Assembly: GCF_004011505.1 (NCBI RefSeq)
Contig: NZ_SAUN01000001.1
Span: 10,443,501 to 10,507,500 of the forward strand
DNA: 64,000 nucleotides
Origin: Nonomuraea polychroma
GTDB lineage: Bacteria > Actinomycetota > Actinomycetes > Streptosporangiales > Streptosporangiaceae
Direction of reading: 5' to 3'
Translations under genes and position numbers: made by a program
The notes under the pieces: model-generated
Told to the model about the DNA's origin: nothing
The model's database searches: none
The model's input: the letters and a program-made list of their open reading frames with translations, nothing else
Shown: in pieces, positions 24,933 to 33,540 of the stretch
Layout of the letters: the number at the start of each line of letters is the position of its first letter
Numbering within the stretch: position 1 is the first letter of the stretch

Positions 24933-26804
24933 ATGACCGAGCACGCCAAGTACGCGGAGTCCAGGGCAGTCGGCGAGCAGGCCCGCGAGAAGGAATGGAG
25001 GCTGCCGAGCTTCGGCAGGCAGTTGTTCCTGGGCGACTTCCGGCTGGATCTGGTCTATCCGGCGCCCACGCTGCCCGACGAGGCCACCAAGCGCGGTGAG
25101 GAGTTCGTCCGCGCGGTGCGCCGCTACCTCGACGCGCACGTCGATCCGGCGCTCATCGAGCGGACCGGGCAGATACCGGACGAGGTGGTCAAGGGACTGG
25201 CGGGGCTCGGCGCGTTCGGGATCACGATCGGCGAGGAGTACGGCGGGCTCGGGCTTCCCTACCTGTACTACTGCCGAGCTCTCATGCTCGTCGGCTCGTA
25301 CTGCCCGGCGCTGGCCACACTGCTGTCGGCGCACCAGTCGATCGGGGTGCCGCAGCCGCTGAAGTTGTTCGGCACGGAGGAACAGAAGCGAGAATTCCTG
25401 CCAAGGTGCGCGGCGGGCGAAATTTCCGCTTTTCTGCTGACCGAGCCGGACGTCGGCTCCGACCCTGCACGCCTGTCCACGACCGCCGTCCGCGACGGCG
25501 ACGATTACGTGCTCGACGGCGTCAAGTTGTGGACGACGAACGGCGTCGTCGCCGACCTGCTCGTGGTCATGGCCCGTACCGGCAAGAAGATCAGCGCGTT
25601 CGTGGTCGAGGCGGACTCGCCGGGCATCACGGTCAAACGCCGTAACGGCTTCATGGGGCTGCGCGGGATCGAGAACGGCGTCACCGAGTTCTCCCAGGTC
25701 AGGGTGCCCGCGAAGAACCTGATCGGGCGCGAGGGCGACGGGCTGCGGATCGCGCTGACCACGCTCAACACCGGCCGCCTGTCGCTCCCGGCCACATGCG
25801 CGGGGAACGCCAAGTGGGCGCTGAAGATCGCCCGCGAGTGGGGCAACGCGCGCGTGCAATGGGGCCACAAGATCGGCACGCACGAGGCCGTGGCCACCAA
25901 GATCGCCTTCATCGCGGCCACCGCGTACGCGCTGGAGGCCGTCATGGAGCTCACCAGCCGCCTGGCCGACGACAAGCGCAACGACATCAGGATCGAGGCG
26001 GCGCTGGGCAAGCTCTACGCGACCGAGATGTCGTACCAGGCGCTCGACGAACTGGTCCAGATCAGGGGCGGGCGCGGCTACGAGACGGCCGAGTCGCTGG
26101 CCGCCCGCGGCGAGCGCGGCGTGCCGGCCGAGCAGATGCTCCGCGACTCGCGCATCAACCGCATCTTCGAGGGTTCCTCCGAGATCATGCGGCTGATGAT
26201 CACCAGGGAGGCCGTGGACGCGCACCTGTCGGCCGCCGGAGAGTTGATCAACCCGGACGCCTCCCGCCACGAGCGCACCCAGGCGCTCAAACGGGCCAGC
26301 CGCTTCTACGCCAAGTGGCTGCCCACGCTGGTGGCCGGCACCGGCAACCTGCCCACCGCGTACGCCGACTTCGGCCCGCTGGCCGCGCACCTGCGTTTCG
26401 TGGAGCGGACCAGCAGGAAGCTGGCCCGGTCCACCTTCTACGGCATGTCCCGCTGGCAGGGCAGGCTGGAGCACAAACAGTCCTTCCTGGGCCGGATCGT
26501 CGACATCGGGGCAGAGTTGTTCGCCATGACCGCCGCCTGCGTCAAGGCCGAAGAGGACGCCAAGGACCTGGGGCGCAGGCCGTACGAGCTGGCCGACACC
26601 TTCTGCCACCAGGCGCGACGTCGCGTGGACGCGTTGTTCGACCGGCTCTGGGACAACAGCGACGCCCACGACGCGCGGCTGGCCGGCTACGTGCTGGAGG
26701 GCCGCTACGGCTTCGTCGAGGAAGGCATCCTCGACCCGTCCATCGAGGGGCCGTGGATCGGCACGCCGGAGGGCGGGGAGAACGTCCGGCGGAAGATCCT
26801 CTGA
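24933..26804 (+). CDS. Long acyl-CoA dehydrogenase (VLCAD/ACAD9-like)
   Basis: A 623-aa protein: the usual acyl-CoA dehydrogenase core to about residue 430 plus a C-terminal helical extension of about 190 residues, as in VLCAD-type enzymes. Core motifs are LTEPDVGSDPARLSTTA (FAD/substrate contact), RGGRGYETAESLA, and IFEGSSEIMRLMI, whose Glu is positioned like the catalytic base. It probably oxidises long-chain acyl-CoA. ATG 24933 is preceded by GGGAGG. The stop is followed at once by the first DasR-like palindrome of the next operon. Confidence 0.9.
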   Translation: MTEHAKYAESRAVGEQAREKEWRLPSFGRQLFLGDFRLDLVYPAPTLPDEATKRGEEFVRAVRRYLDAHVDPALIERTGQIPDEVVKGLAGLGAFGITIGEEYGGLGLPYLYYCRALMLVGSYCPALATLLSAHQSIGVPQPLKLFGTEEQKREFLPRCAAGEISAFLLTEPDVGSDPARLSTTAVRDGDDYVLDGVKLWTTNGVVADLLVVMARTGKKISAFVVEADSPGITVKRRNGFMGLRGIENGVTEFSQVRVPAKNLIGREGDGLRIALTTLNTGRLSLPATCAGNAKWALKIAREWGNARVQWGHKIGTHEAVATKIAFIAATAYALEAVMELTSRLADDKRNDIRIEAALGKLYATEMSYQALDELVQIRGGRGYETAESLAARGERGVPAEQMLRDSRINRIFEGSSEIMRLMITREAVDAHLSAAGELINPDASRHERTQALKRASRFYAKWLPTLVAGTGNLPTAYADFGPLAAHLRFVERTSRKLARSTFYGMSRWQGRLEHKQSFLGRIVDIGAELFAMTAACVKAEEDAKDLGRRPYELADTFCHQARRRVDALFDRLWDNSDAHDARLAGYVLEGRYGFVEEGILDPSIEGPWIGTPEGGENVRRKIL

Positions 26805-26807
26805 CGT

Positions 26808-26880
26808 CCGGTCTAGACCGGTTGTGAGCCTTTTTAGGGAAGAGTGTTTTCAAATCGAGACAAGCCGGTATAGACCGGCT
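26808..26880 (+). promoter_or_regulatory. Two DasR-like palindromes and promoter of the sugar ABC operon
   Basis: A perfect 14-bp palindrome, ccggtctagaccgg, lies at 26808-26821. A second, with the same arms (26863-26880) and a slightly asymmetric centre, lies 57 bases downstream centre to centre. Both contain the GGTCTAGACC/GGTATAGACC core of the GntR-type DasR site. The downstream copy includes TATAGA (26869-26874), a likely -10, with TTTTCA (26847-26852) 16 bases upstream. Confidence 0.72.
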
Positions 26881-26998
26881 CCTTAACGCGGGCTTACTCT
26901 GGCGCAAACGCGCGTCGCGCGTGCCCATCCCCCCAGGGCGGGGTCCGGTAGCTGGTACGGACCAGCGTCACCCGTCCGACGAGAAGGCGGTATCTCCA

Positions 26999-28258
26999 GT
27001 GAACATGAAGCTTGTGGGCGGCGCCGCTCTCGGCCTTGCCACGGTGCTGGTCCTGTCCAGCTGCGGCTCCGGCGACGGCGGCGGAACGCAGGCCTCGGCC
27101 GGCGGCCAGGTCACGCTCAAGATGGTCGCGGCCGACTACGGTGACGGACCCGGCAAGCCGAACTCGGGCGAGACGTTCTGGAAGGGGGTCGTGGACGAGT
27201 TCCAGGCCGCGAACCCCAACATCAAGGTCGAGGTCCAGGTCATCAACTGGAACGACATCGACAAGCAGGTCGCCACCATGGTCCAGAACGGCCAGGTGCC
27301 CGACATCCTGCAGACCGGCGACTACTCCGGCTTCGTCAAGGACGGGCTGCTCCACAAGGTGGACGAGGTCCTGTCCCCGAACGTCTCCGGCGACATGCTG
27401 CAGAAGTTCGCCGAGTTCGGCAAGGTCGACGGGACCGCGTACGGCATCCCGTTCGTCTCCTCCGCCCGCGCCCTGTTCTACAACAAGGACCTGTTCACCA
27501 AGGCCGGCATCACCGAGCCGCCGAAGACGTGGGACGAGCTCAAGGCGGCGGCCGAGAAGCTGAAGAAGGCCGGCGTGACGCAGCCGTTCGGCCTGCCGCT
27601 CGGCCAGGAGGAGGCCCAGGCCGAGTCGTTCCTGTGGATGCTCGGCAACGGCGGCGGCTACAAGGACGCCTCCGGCAAGTGGGCGATCAACTCCCCGCAG
27701 AACGTCGAGACGTTCACCTACCTCAAGGGCCTGGTCGACGCGGGCCTGACCACCCCGAACCCCGGCACCAAGGACCGCAAGACGGTCTGGGAGGACTTCG
27801 GCGCCGGCAAGGTCGGCATGGTCAACGGCGGCCCCATGTCCATCCCGATCTTCGACGCGGCCGGGCTGAAGAACTACGGCGTCGCGCCCATCCCAGGCAA
27901 GGCCGGCCCGCTCGACACCACGCTCGGCGTCATGGACTGGATCATGGCGTTCAACAAGAACGGCCACGCCGCCGAGATCAAGAAGTTCTTCGACTTCTTC
28001 TACACCGGCAATGCCGCGACGAAGATCTCCGACACGTACAAGCTGCTGCCCGTCACCAACGGCGGCATCCAGAAGCTGTCGAGTGACGAGAAGCTCAAGC
28101 CGTTCCTGGACGCGCTGCCGAACGCCAGCTTCTACCCGTTCCAGGACCCCAAGTGGGCCGACGTGAACCCGAAGATCAAGCAGACCATCGGCGGCGCCGT
28201 CAAGGAGGACCCGGCCACGGTCCTCGGCGAGCTCCAGAAGGTCGCCGAGGCCGGTTGA
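26999..28258 (+). CDS. Sugar ABC transporter substrate-binding lipoprotein
   Basis: A 419-aa family 1 extracellular solute-binding protein. The lipobox LSSC (Cys22) follows a basic-hydrophobic signal, with a Gly-rich linker. The mature part has the cluster B sugar-binder layout (VVDEFQAANPNIKVEVQVINW, GQVPDILQTGDYSGF, AYGIPFVSSARALFYNKDLF). Together with two permeases and no ATPase, and two DasR-like sites upstream, it suggests N-acetylglucosamine or chitobiose uptake as for DasA/NgcE proteins. GTG 26999 has AAGGCGG 8 bases upstream; ATG 27005 is the alternative. Confidence 0.88.
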   Translation: MNMKLVGGAALGLATVLVLSSCGSGDGGGTQASAGGQVTLKMVAADYGDGPGKPNSGETFWKGVVDEFQAANPNIKVEVQVINWNDIDKQVATMVQNGQVPDILQTGDYSGFVKDGLLHKVDEVLSPNVSGDMLQKFAEFGKVDGTAYGIPFVSSARALFYNKDLFTKAGITEPPKTWDELKAAAEKLKKAGVTQPFGLPLGQEEAQAESFLWMLGNGGGYKDASGKWAINSPQNVETFTYLKGLVDAGLTTPNPGTKDRKTVWEDFGAGKVGMVNGGPMSIPIFDAAGLKNYGVAPIPGKAGPLDTTLGVMDWIMAFNKNGHAAEIKKFFDFFYTGNAATKISDTYKLLPVTNGGIQKLSSDEKLKPFLDALPNASFYPFQDPKWADVNPKIKQTIGGAVKEDPATVLGELQKVAEAG

Positions 28259-28264
28259 TCGGGA

Positions 28265-28296
28265 GGACGGCCCGGCGTCTCCTCGCCGGGCCGTCC
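28265..28296 (+). terminator. Hairpin between binding protein and permease genes
   Basis: A perfect 13-bp stem (28265-28277 with 28284-28296), loop TCTCCT, then GTTT. In sugar ABC operons such hairpins stabilise the upstream message or partly terminate it, keeping the binding protein in excess of the permeases. That role is inferred here. Confidence 0.75.
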
Positions 28297-28316
28297 GTTT
28301 CACGGAAGGCTTTGCA

Positions 28317-29201
28317 TTGAAAAGGTTGCGCGCCCTTGAACCCCTCGCCTGGGTCGGGCCCGCCGTGGTGCTCATCGCCGTCGTCGTGCTCTGGCCCGTG
28401 ATCGAGATGATCAGGTCGTCGTTCCTCAAGATCAGCCGGTTCGGCGTGGTCCAGGGCGGCAACGGGTTCGCCAACTACGAGAAGTTGTTCGGCGAGAAGG
28501 ACTTCGCCGACATCATGGTCCGCAGCGTGATCTGGGTGGTCGCGGTCGTCGCGCTCACCGTGCTGATCTCGCTGGCCCTGGCCCAGCTGTTCAACCAGCG
28601 GTTCCCGGGCCGCAAGATCGCCCGCTGGGCACTGATCGCTCCGTGGGCGGCCTCGGTGCTGATGACGGCGATCATCTTCAAGTGGATGCTCGACCCCGAG
28701 GTCGGCGTGATCAACCAGATCCGGTTGAAGCTCGGGCTCATCGACGCCATGGGCGGGGCGGCGGCCGACCAGCTCGGCGACGCCTCCACCGCGATGCCGT
28801 GGCTGGTGTTCGTGGCGGTCTTCGTGTCGGTGCCGTTCACCACGTACGCGTTGCTGGCCGGGCTGGCGACGATTCCCGGCGACGTCTACGAGGCGGCCAG
28901 GATGGACGGGGCCGGACGGTTCCGTACGTACTGGTCGATCACGCTGCCGCTGCTGCGTCCCGCGCTCACCGTGGCGGCACTGATCAACGTGATGAACGTC
29001 TTCAACAGCTTCCCGATCATCTGGGCGATGACGCACGGGCAGCCCGGTTATTCGACGGCCACCTCGACGATCCTCATGTTCATCCTCAAGGGCTCCGACA
29101 TCGGTGAGTCGGCCGCCATGTCCGTCGTCAACTTCGGCATGGTGATCGTGCTGACCCTGATCTTCCTTCGGGTGTCCCGGTGGAACAAGGAGGTGGCGTG
29201 A
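28317..29201 (+). CDS. Sugar ABC transporter permease 1
   Basis: A 294-aa MalF-type permease with six predicted helices and the EAA loop EAARMDGAGRFRTYWSITLPLL (about 192-213, ending in the conserved G-x-x-x-x-x-x-x-x-x-L-P pattern) that docks the ATPase. TTG 28317 has GGAAGG 7-8 bases upstream. The stop overlaps the next permease start (TGATG), so they are translationally coupled. It should form the channel with permease 2. Confidence 0.9.
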   Translation: MKRLRALEPLAWVGPAVVLIAVVVLWPVIEMIRSSFLKISRFGVVQGGNGFANYEKLFGEKDFADIMVRSVIWVVAVVALTVLISLALAQLFNQRFPGRKIARWALIAPWAASVLMTAIIFKWMLDPEVGVINQIRLKLGLIDAMGGAAADQLGDASTAMPWLVFVAVFVSVPFTTYALLAGLATIPGDVYEAARMDGAGRFRTYWSITLPLLRPALTVAALINVMNVFNSFPIIWAMTHGQPGYSTATSTILMFILKGSDIGESAAMSVVNFGMVIVLTLIFLRVSRWNKEVA

Positions 29202-30088
29202 TGGCCGTCAACACGATGCCGCCGCAGGCCAAGCCGCGCCATCACGCCAGGCCGCGCGGCGCCGCCCCGCGCCGGATGCCGCGGCTCAAGACCGTGGTCA
29301 TCGCGGCGAGCGCGTACGTCATCGCGTTCGTGTTCCTGTTCCCGTACGTGGTGATGCTGCTCACCTCGCTGCGGGCCCAGGACTCGCTGCGTGACGTCAC
29401 GTTCTGGCCCGAGGAGTGGGTGTGGTCGAACCTCACCAACTTCTGGACCAGCGGGCTGGCCGGGAACCTCTGGGTCACGATCAAGGTGGCCGCCGGGTCG
29501 ACGATCCTCGTGCTGCTGGTGGCGTTGCCGGCGGCGTACTACTCGGCCCGGCACCACTTCAGAGGGCGCACCGCGTTCCTGATCCTCGTGCTGATCACCC
29601 AGATGTTCCAGCCCACGGCCATGCTGGTCGGCATCTACCGCGAGTTCTTCCAGTTCGGGCTGGTGGACTCGGTCTGGTCGCTGATCCTGGTCAACGGCGG
29701 GTTCAACCTGGCGTTCGCGGTGTGGATCCTGAACGCGTACTTCGCCTCGATCCCGCGCGAGCTGGAGGAGGCCGCGTTCATCGATGGGAACGGGCGCTTC
29801 GGCGCGTTGTTCCGGATCACGTTGCCGCTGGCCATGCCGGGCGTGATCACCGCGCTGATCTTCACGTTCATCGCGGCGTGGAACGAGTTCGTGGTCGCCC
29901 TGACCCTGACCACGACGCCCGAGAACCAGCCGCTCACCGTGGCGCTGAACTCGTTCATCGGGCAATACCAGGTGGACTGGCAGAACCTGTTCGCCGGGTC
30001 CGTGATCGCCACCATCCCGGTGATCATTCTGTTCGCGCTGATCGAGCGCAAGGTGGTGGGCGGGCTGACCGCCGGCTCCATCAAGTGA
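29201..30088 (+). CDS. Sugar ABC transporter permease 2
   Basis: A 295-aa MalG-type permease with a basic Pro-rich N-terminus, six helices and an EAA loop EEAAFIDGNGRFGALFRITL followed by PLAMPG. ATG 29201 shares its A with the preceding stop; AAGGAGG is 8 bases upstream. No ATP-binding gene follows, so the importer probably uses a shared ATPase encoded elsewhere (MsiK in streptomycetes). A bidirectional hairpin closes the operon. Confidence 0.9.
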   Translation: MAVNTMPPQAKPRHHARPRGAAPRRMPRLKTVVIAASAYVIAFVFLFPYVVMLLTSLRAQDSLRDVTFWPEEWVWSNLTNFWTSGLAGNLWVTIKVAAGSTILVLLVALPAAYYSARHHFRGRTAFLILVLITQMFQPTAMLVGIYREFFQFGLVDSVWSLILVNGGFNLAFAVWILNAYFASIPRELEEAAFIDGNGRFGALFRITLPLAMPGVITALIFTFIAAWNEFVVALTLTTTPENQPLTVALNSFIGQYQVDWQNLFAGSVIATIPVIILFALIERKVVGGLTAGSIK

Positions 30089-30090
30089 AC

Positions 30091-30116
30091 CCCAGGGGGA
30101 GCTTCTTCCCCCTGGG
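30091..30116. terminator. Bidirectional terminator between convergent genes
   Basis: A perfect 10-bp stem (30091-30100 with 30107-30116), six-base loop, between the permease stop and the stop of the leftward methyltransferase. Confidence 0.8.
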
Positions 30117-30118
30117 CC

Positions 30119-30856
30119 TTACTTCTGCGGGACCCGGGCCACGCAGAACACCGTCTGGCCGAACGGCGGACGCACGAACCGCTCGATCAGGCGGGTCAGC
30201 GGGACCACCGTACGGTCGTAGATCTTGACCAGCCGCGGGTCCGGGTAGCCCACGCCGCCCCGGCGCACCGCCGCCCACCAGGCGATGCCGCCCAGGAAGT
30301 TGATCGGCTTGAGCACCTCGACGTCCAGGCCCGCCTTGGCGACCGCCGAGGCCAGCGTCTTGGGCGTGTAGCGCTGGACGTGGCCGACCTTGCGGTCGAA
30401 GTCTCCGTAGAGCTGCATGTAGCCGGGCACCCAGATGATGATGCGGCCGCCGGGCAGCGTGACCCGGGCCAGCGAGCGCAGCGCCTCGGCGTCCTCCTCG
30501 ATGTGCTCCAGCACGTTCATCATGACGACGGTGTCGACCTTGTCCTCGAGCGGGATGTCGGTCGGCAGGCCGAACTGCAGGACGTCGATCTCGTCGCGGC
30601 CCTCGAAGCGCTTCTTCAACTGCTCGACGCAGTAGGGGTCGAAGTCGCTCACGACGAGCCGGTCCAGGCGCGGCAGGAACTGCTCGGCGAAGTGGCCCAG
30701 CCCCGAGCCGATCTCCAGCATCGAGCGGCCGACATGCGGGGCGACCATGTCGAACTCGTACTGCCGATAATTCTTGGCCTCGTCCCCACCTAGGTGGTTC
30801 TCCAGGGCCTCGTCACCGGCCGCCGGTTGTACTACACGGTCATACCCAGAAGACAT
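30119..30856 (-). CDS. Class I SAM-dependent methyltransferase
   Basis: A 245-aa methyltransferase. Motif I LEIGSGLGHFAEQFL (about 47-61) binds SAM, SDFDPYCVEQL is the acidic strand, and NVLEHIEEDAEALRSL precedes the LPGGR strand typical of UbiE/UbiG-like enzymes. The C-terminal part has a hydrophobic patch (NFLGGIAWWAAV) that may touch membrane or lipid. Relatives of this type methylate lipids, glycans or small molecules; no neighbour reveals the substrate. ATG 30856 is taken. Confidence 0.82.
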   Translation of the reverse strand: MSSGYDRVVQPAAGDEALENHLGGDEAKNYRQYEFDMVAPHVGRSMLEIGSGLGHFAEQFLPRLDRLVVSDFDPYCVEQLKKRFEGRDEIDVLQFGLPTDIPLEDKVDTVVMMNVLEHIEEDAEALRSLARVTLPGGRIIIWVPGYMQLYGDFDRKVGHVQRYTPKTLASAVAKAGLDVEVLKPINFLGGIAWWAAVRRGGVGYPDPRLVKIYDRTVVPLTRLIERFVRPPFGQTVFCVARVPQK

Positions 30857-30981
30857 AATCCCGTTCCTTCAAGGGGCACATGGATTGCCCGAGTCTAATG
30901 CCCCTGTCGGCGGTAGGGGTCACGCGATCCGCGAAACGCCCTTCCCCGCAGACCCCTCGGTGCGATGGAATCTGACTCGCC

Positions 30982-31521
30982 ATGGACGACGACGAGGCGA
31001 TCGCGCGCTCGCTCGACGGTGACTTAGCGGCCTATGAGGCGCTGGTCGCCCGCTACAGCGCGCTCGCCCACCGTACCGCGTACATGCTGGGTGCGGGGGA
31101 CGAAGCCGAGGACGTGGTGCAGGAGGCCTTCGTCAAGGCGTTCCGTCACCTGGCGAGCTTCCGCAGGGACGCGCCCTTCCGGCCGTGGCTGCTGCGCATC
31201 GTGGCCAATGAGACGCATAACCTGACGCGGTCGCGGGGACGGCGTGCCGAGCTGGCGCTCCGGCTCGGCGCGACCGCCGACGTCGCGGCGCCGGACGACC
31301 CCGAGGGCACCGCCGTCGCCACCGATCGGCGAACTCGGCTGCTGGCGGCGGTGCGCGCGCTGCCCGAGCGGGAACGTCAGGCTGTCGTCTGCCGGTACTT
31401 CTTACAGCTGAGCGAGGCGGAGACGGCCCAGGTGCTCGACTGGCCGGTCGGCACCGTGAAGTCCAGCACACACCGCGGGCTGGCCCGGTTGAGGGAGGAG
31501 GTGGGCAATGAGTTCGCGTGA
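30982..31521 (+). CDS. ECF-type RNA polymerase sigma factor
   Basis: A 179-aa group 4 sigma factor. Region 2 reads YEALVARYSALAHRTAYMLGAGDEAEDVVQEAFVKAF with the usual D-A-x-D-V-x-Q-E-x-F core (split here around 22-58), and region 4 is LPERERQAVVCRYFLQLSEAETAQVLDWPVGTVKSSTHRGLARL (about 118-161). It overlaps the next gene by 14 bases, which suggests that gene acts as its membrane regulator. Target promoters are unknown. Confidence 0.9.
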   Translation: MDDDEAIARSLDGDLAAYEALVARYSALAHRTAYMLGAGDEAEDVVQEAFVKAFRHLASFRRDAPFRPWLLRIVANETHNLTRSRGRRAELALRLGATADVAAPDDPEGTAVATDRRTRLLAAVRALPERERQAVVCRYFLQLSEAETAQVLDWPVGTVKSSTHRGLARLREEVGNEFA

Positions 31522-32422
31522 GCCGTTCGAGGATGGGCTGGAGGCGGAGCTGCTGGCGCTCGGCGAGCTCATCGACGTGCCCGCGCCGCCTCCCACCGAC
31601 GTGGCCGCCGCCGTCCGCGCCCGCCTCGAATCCACCCCTGGCCCATCATCGGACCCCGCCACACCGGCGCCGGACGTCGACCACGTGCCCGACGACACGC
31701 CCGCCTCCGGCGACATGCCTGGCTCCGGTGGCACGCCGGGCCCCGATCCGGCGCATGGGCCCTACAGCACCCCCGTTCGACCGGCACGGTCCCGGCCGCC
31801 GGGGAGGCGGGACGATGGGCGCAGACCGGCGCGGCGGAGTCGCCGGCGGCGGTGGACGATCGTGGCGGCGGTGGTCGCCGTCGTCATCGCCATCACGGCC
31901 GCCACCCCGCAGGGCCGGGCCGCCGTCGCGAGGATCCTGCGTTTCGCCGGGATCGAGCTCCAGGTGAGCGAGACCACACCCCCGCCGGTCACCACCACCG
32001 CGTCCCTGCCCGGCGAGCGCACCGTCTCCCTGCCCGAAGTCCAGAGTCTGGCGAGGTTCGAGGTCAAGATGCCATCCGGGCTCGGCCGGCCGAGCAACGC
32101 GTCGGTCGCCGACAACGGCAGGGTGGTGTCGCTGTTCTGGCCGGGCGGCGTCCGGCTCGATCAGTTCGACGGCGCCATCGACCCCATCTTCTTCAAGAAG
32201 CTCGCCCCGCCGTTCCTCGACTTCGTGAAAGTCGGCCCGTACCAGGCGTTCTGGCTCGGAGGCGAGCACCCGCTCGGGTACATCAAGCGCGAGGACGGCA
32301 CGGAGGTGCCGCTGCGCCAGGCGGCCGCCACGCTCATCTGGCATCAGGACACCATCAACTACCGCTTGGAGGGCGTCCGCACCAAGGAGGAGGCCATCAG
32401 GATCGCCACGTCACTCCAATGA
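31508..32422 (+). CDS. Single-pass membrane partner of the ECF sigma factor (putative anti-sigma)
   Basis: A 304-aa protein: a short N-terminal cytosolic segment, a Pro/Gly/Asp-rich linker (about 40-100), a basic stretch RRSRRRR, one membrane helix (about 118-136) and an extracytoplasmic domain of about 165 residues. Position and 14-base overlap with the sigma gene suggest an anti-sigma factor, but the HxxxCxxC zinc motif of classical ECF anti-sigmas is absent. The external domain (SLFWPGGVRLDQFDGAI, LGYIKREDGTEVPLR) is not one I recognise. The 3' end overlaps the adenosine deaminase gene by 12 bases. Confidence 0.7.
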   Translation: MSSREPFEDGLEAELLALGELIDVPAPPPTDVAAAVRARLESTPGPSSDPATPAPDVDHVPDDTPASGDMPGSGGTPGPDPAHGPYSTPVRPARSRPPGRRDDGRRPARRSRRRRWTIVAAVVAVVIAITAATPQGRAAVARILRFAGIELQVSETTPPPVTTTASLPGERTVSLPEVQSLARFEVKMPSGLGRPSNASVADNGRVVSLFWPGGVRLDQFDGAIDPIFFKKLAPPFLDFVKVGPYQAFWLGGEHPLGYIKREDGTEVPLRQAAATLIWHQDTINYRLEGVRTKEEAIRIATSLQ

Positions 32423-33433
32423 GCCGGTGAGCCAGTCGTCCACGCCTTTGAGCAGCTCCTTGCGCACGGACTCCGGCGCCGCGGACGAGCGTACGGACTG
32501 CCGCGCCAGCTCGGCGATCTCGGCGTCGCTGAAGCCGTAGACCTCCCTGGCCAGCTCGTACTGCCGCAGCAACCGCGCCCCGAACAGCAGCGGGTCGTCC
32601 GACCCCAGCGCGATCGGCACCCCCGCGTCGAACAGCCGCCGCAGCGGCACGTCAGCGACGTCCTGGGCGACCCCCAGCCCCAGGTTCGAGGTGGGGCAGA
32701 TCTCGCAGCAGATCTGCCGGTCGGCCAGCCGATGCATCAGCCACTGGTCCTCGGCCGCCCGCACACCGTGCCCGACCCGGTCCGCTGCCAGGTCGTCCAC
32801 ACACTGCGCCACGCTGCGCGGCCCCATCAGCTCGCCGCCGTGCGGCACGGACATCAGCCCGGCCCGTTTGGCGATTCTGAACGCCCGCTCGAAATCCCTG
32901 GCCTCGCCCCGGCGCTCGTCGTTGGACAGCCCGAACCCGACCACGCCCTTGCCGACATATTGGGAGGCCAGCCTGGCCAGCGTGTTCGCGTCGAGCGGAT
33001 GCCTGGTCCTGTTCGCCGCCACGACCACCGCGATCCCGATCCCGGCGTGCCCGGCCGCCTGCCCTACGGCGTCGAGCACCAGCTCCAACGTGGCCGTCAG
33101 GCCGCCGAAACGCTGGGCGTACCCCGACGGGTCCACCTGGATCTCCAGCCATCGCGAGCCGGCCGCCGCCTCGTCCTCGGCCGTCTCGCGCAACAACCGG
33201 TAGACGTGCTCGGGCCGGCTGAGCACGGACCTGGCGATGTCGTACAGCCGCTGGAACCTGAACCAGCCGCGCTCGTCGGTGGCCCGCAGCTTGGGCGGCC
33301 AGTCCTGCTCCAGCGCGTCGGGCAGGTGCAGCCCCTGCTCCCGTGCCAGCTCGATCAGCGTGGTGTGCCGCATCGAGCCGGTGAAGTGCAGGTGGAGATG
33401 GGCCTTGGGAAGCGCGTCTAGGGGCCGTGGCAT
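32411..33433 (-). CDS. add: Adenosine deaminase
   Basis: A 340-aa metal-dependent deaminase. HLHLHFTGSM near residue 11 supplies the first zinc histidines, HGGELMG the catalytic Glu and neighbouring His, DRVGHGVRA another zinc ligand, and GSDDPLLF the aspartates. It deaminates adenosine (or a related 6-aminopurine) in purine salvage. I use ATG 33433; a start at 33493 would add a non-family tail. It ends 12 bases inside the convergent gene. Confidence 0.9.
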   Translation of the reverse strand: MPRPLDALPKAHLHLHFTGSMRHTTLIELAREQGLHLPDALEQDWPPKLRATDERGWFRFQRLYDIARSVLSRPEHVYRLLRETAEDEAAAGSRWLEIQVDPSGYAQRFGGLTATLELVLDAVGQAAGHAGIGIAVVVAANRTRHPLDANTLARLASQYVGKGVVGFGLSNDERRGEARDFERAFRIAKRAGLMSVPHGGELMGPRSVAQCVDDLAADRVGHGVRAAEDQWLMHRLADRQICCEICPTSNLGLGVAQDVADVPLRRLFDAGVPIALGSDDPLLFGARLLRQYELAREVYGFSDAEIAELARQSVRSSAAPESVRKELLKGVDDWLTGSLE

Positions 33434-33540
33434 CTGTTCATCTTGCCACTTGACCTGGAGGCACCTCGCTGCCGCGTTACTCCCGGAAAGCATCCGGGTG
33501 GAGAAGTGATGGGCGGGCGATAACCGGGGATCAACGATGC

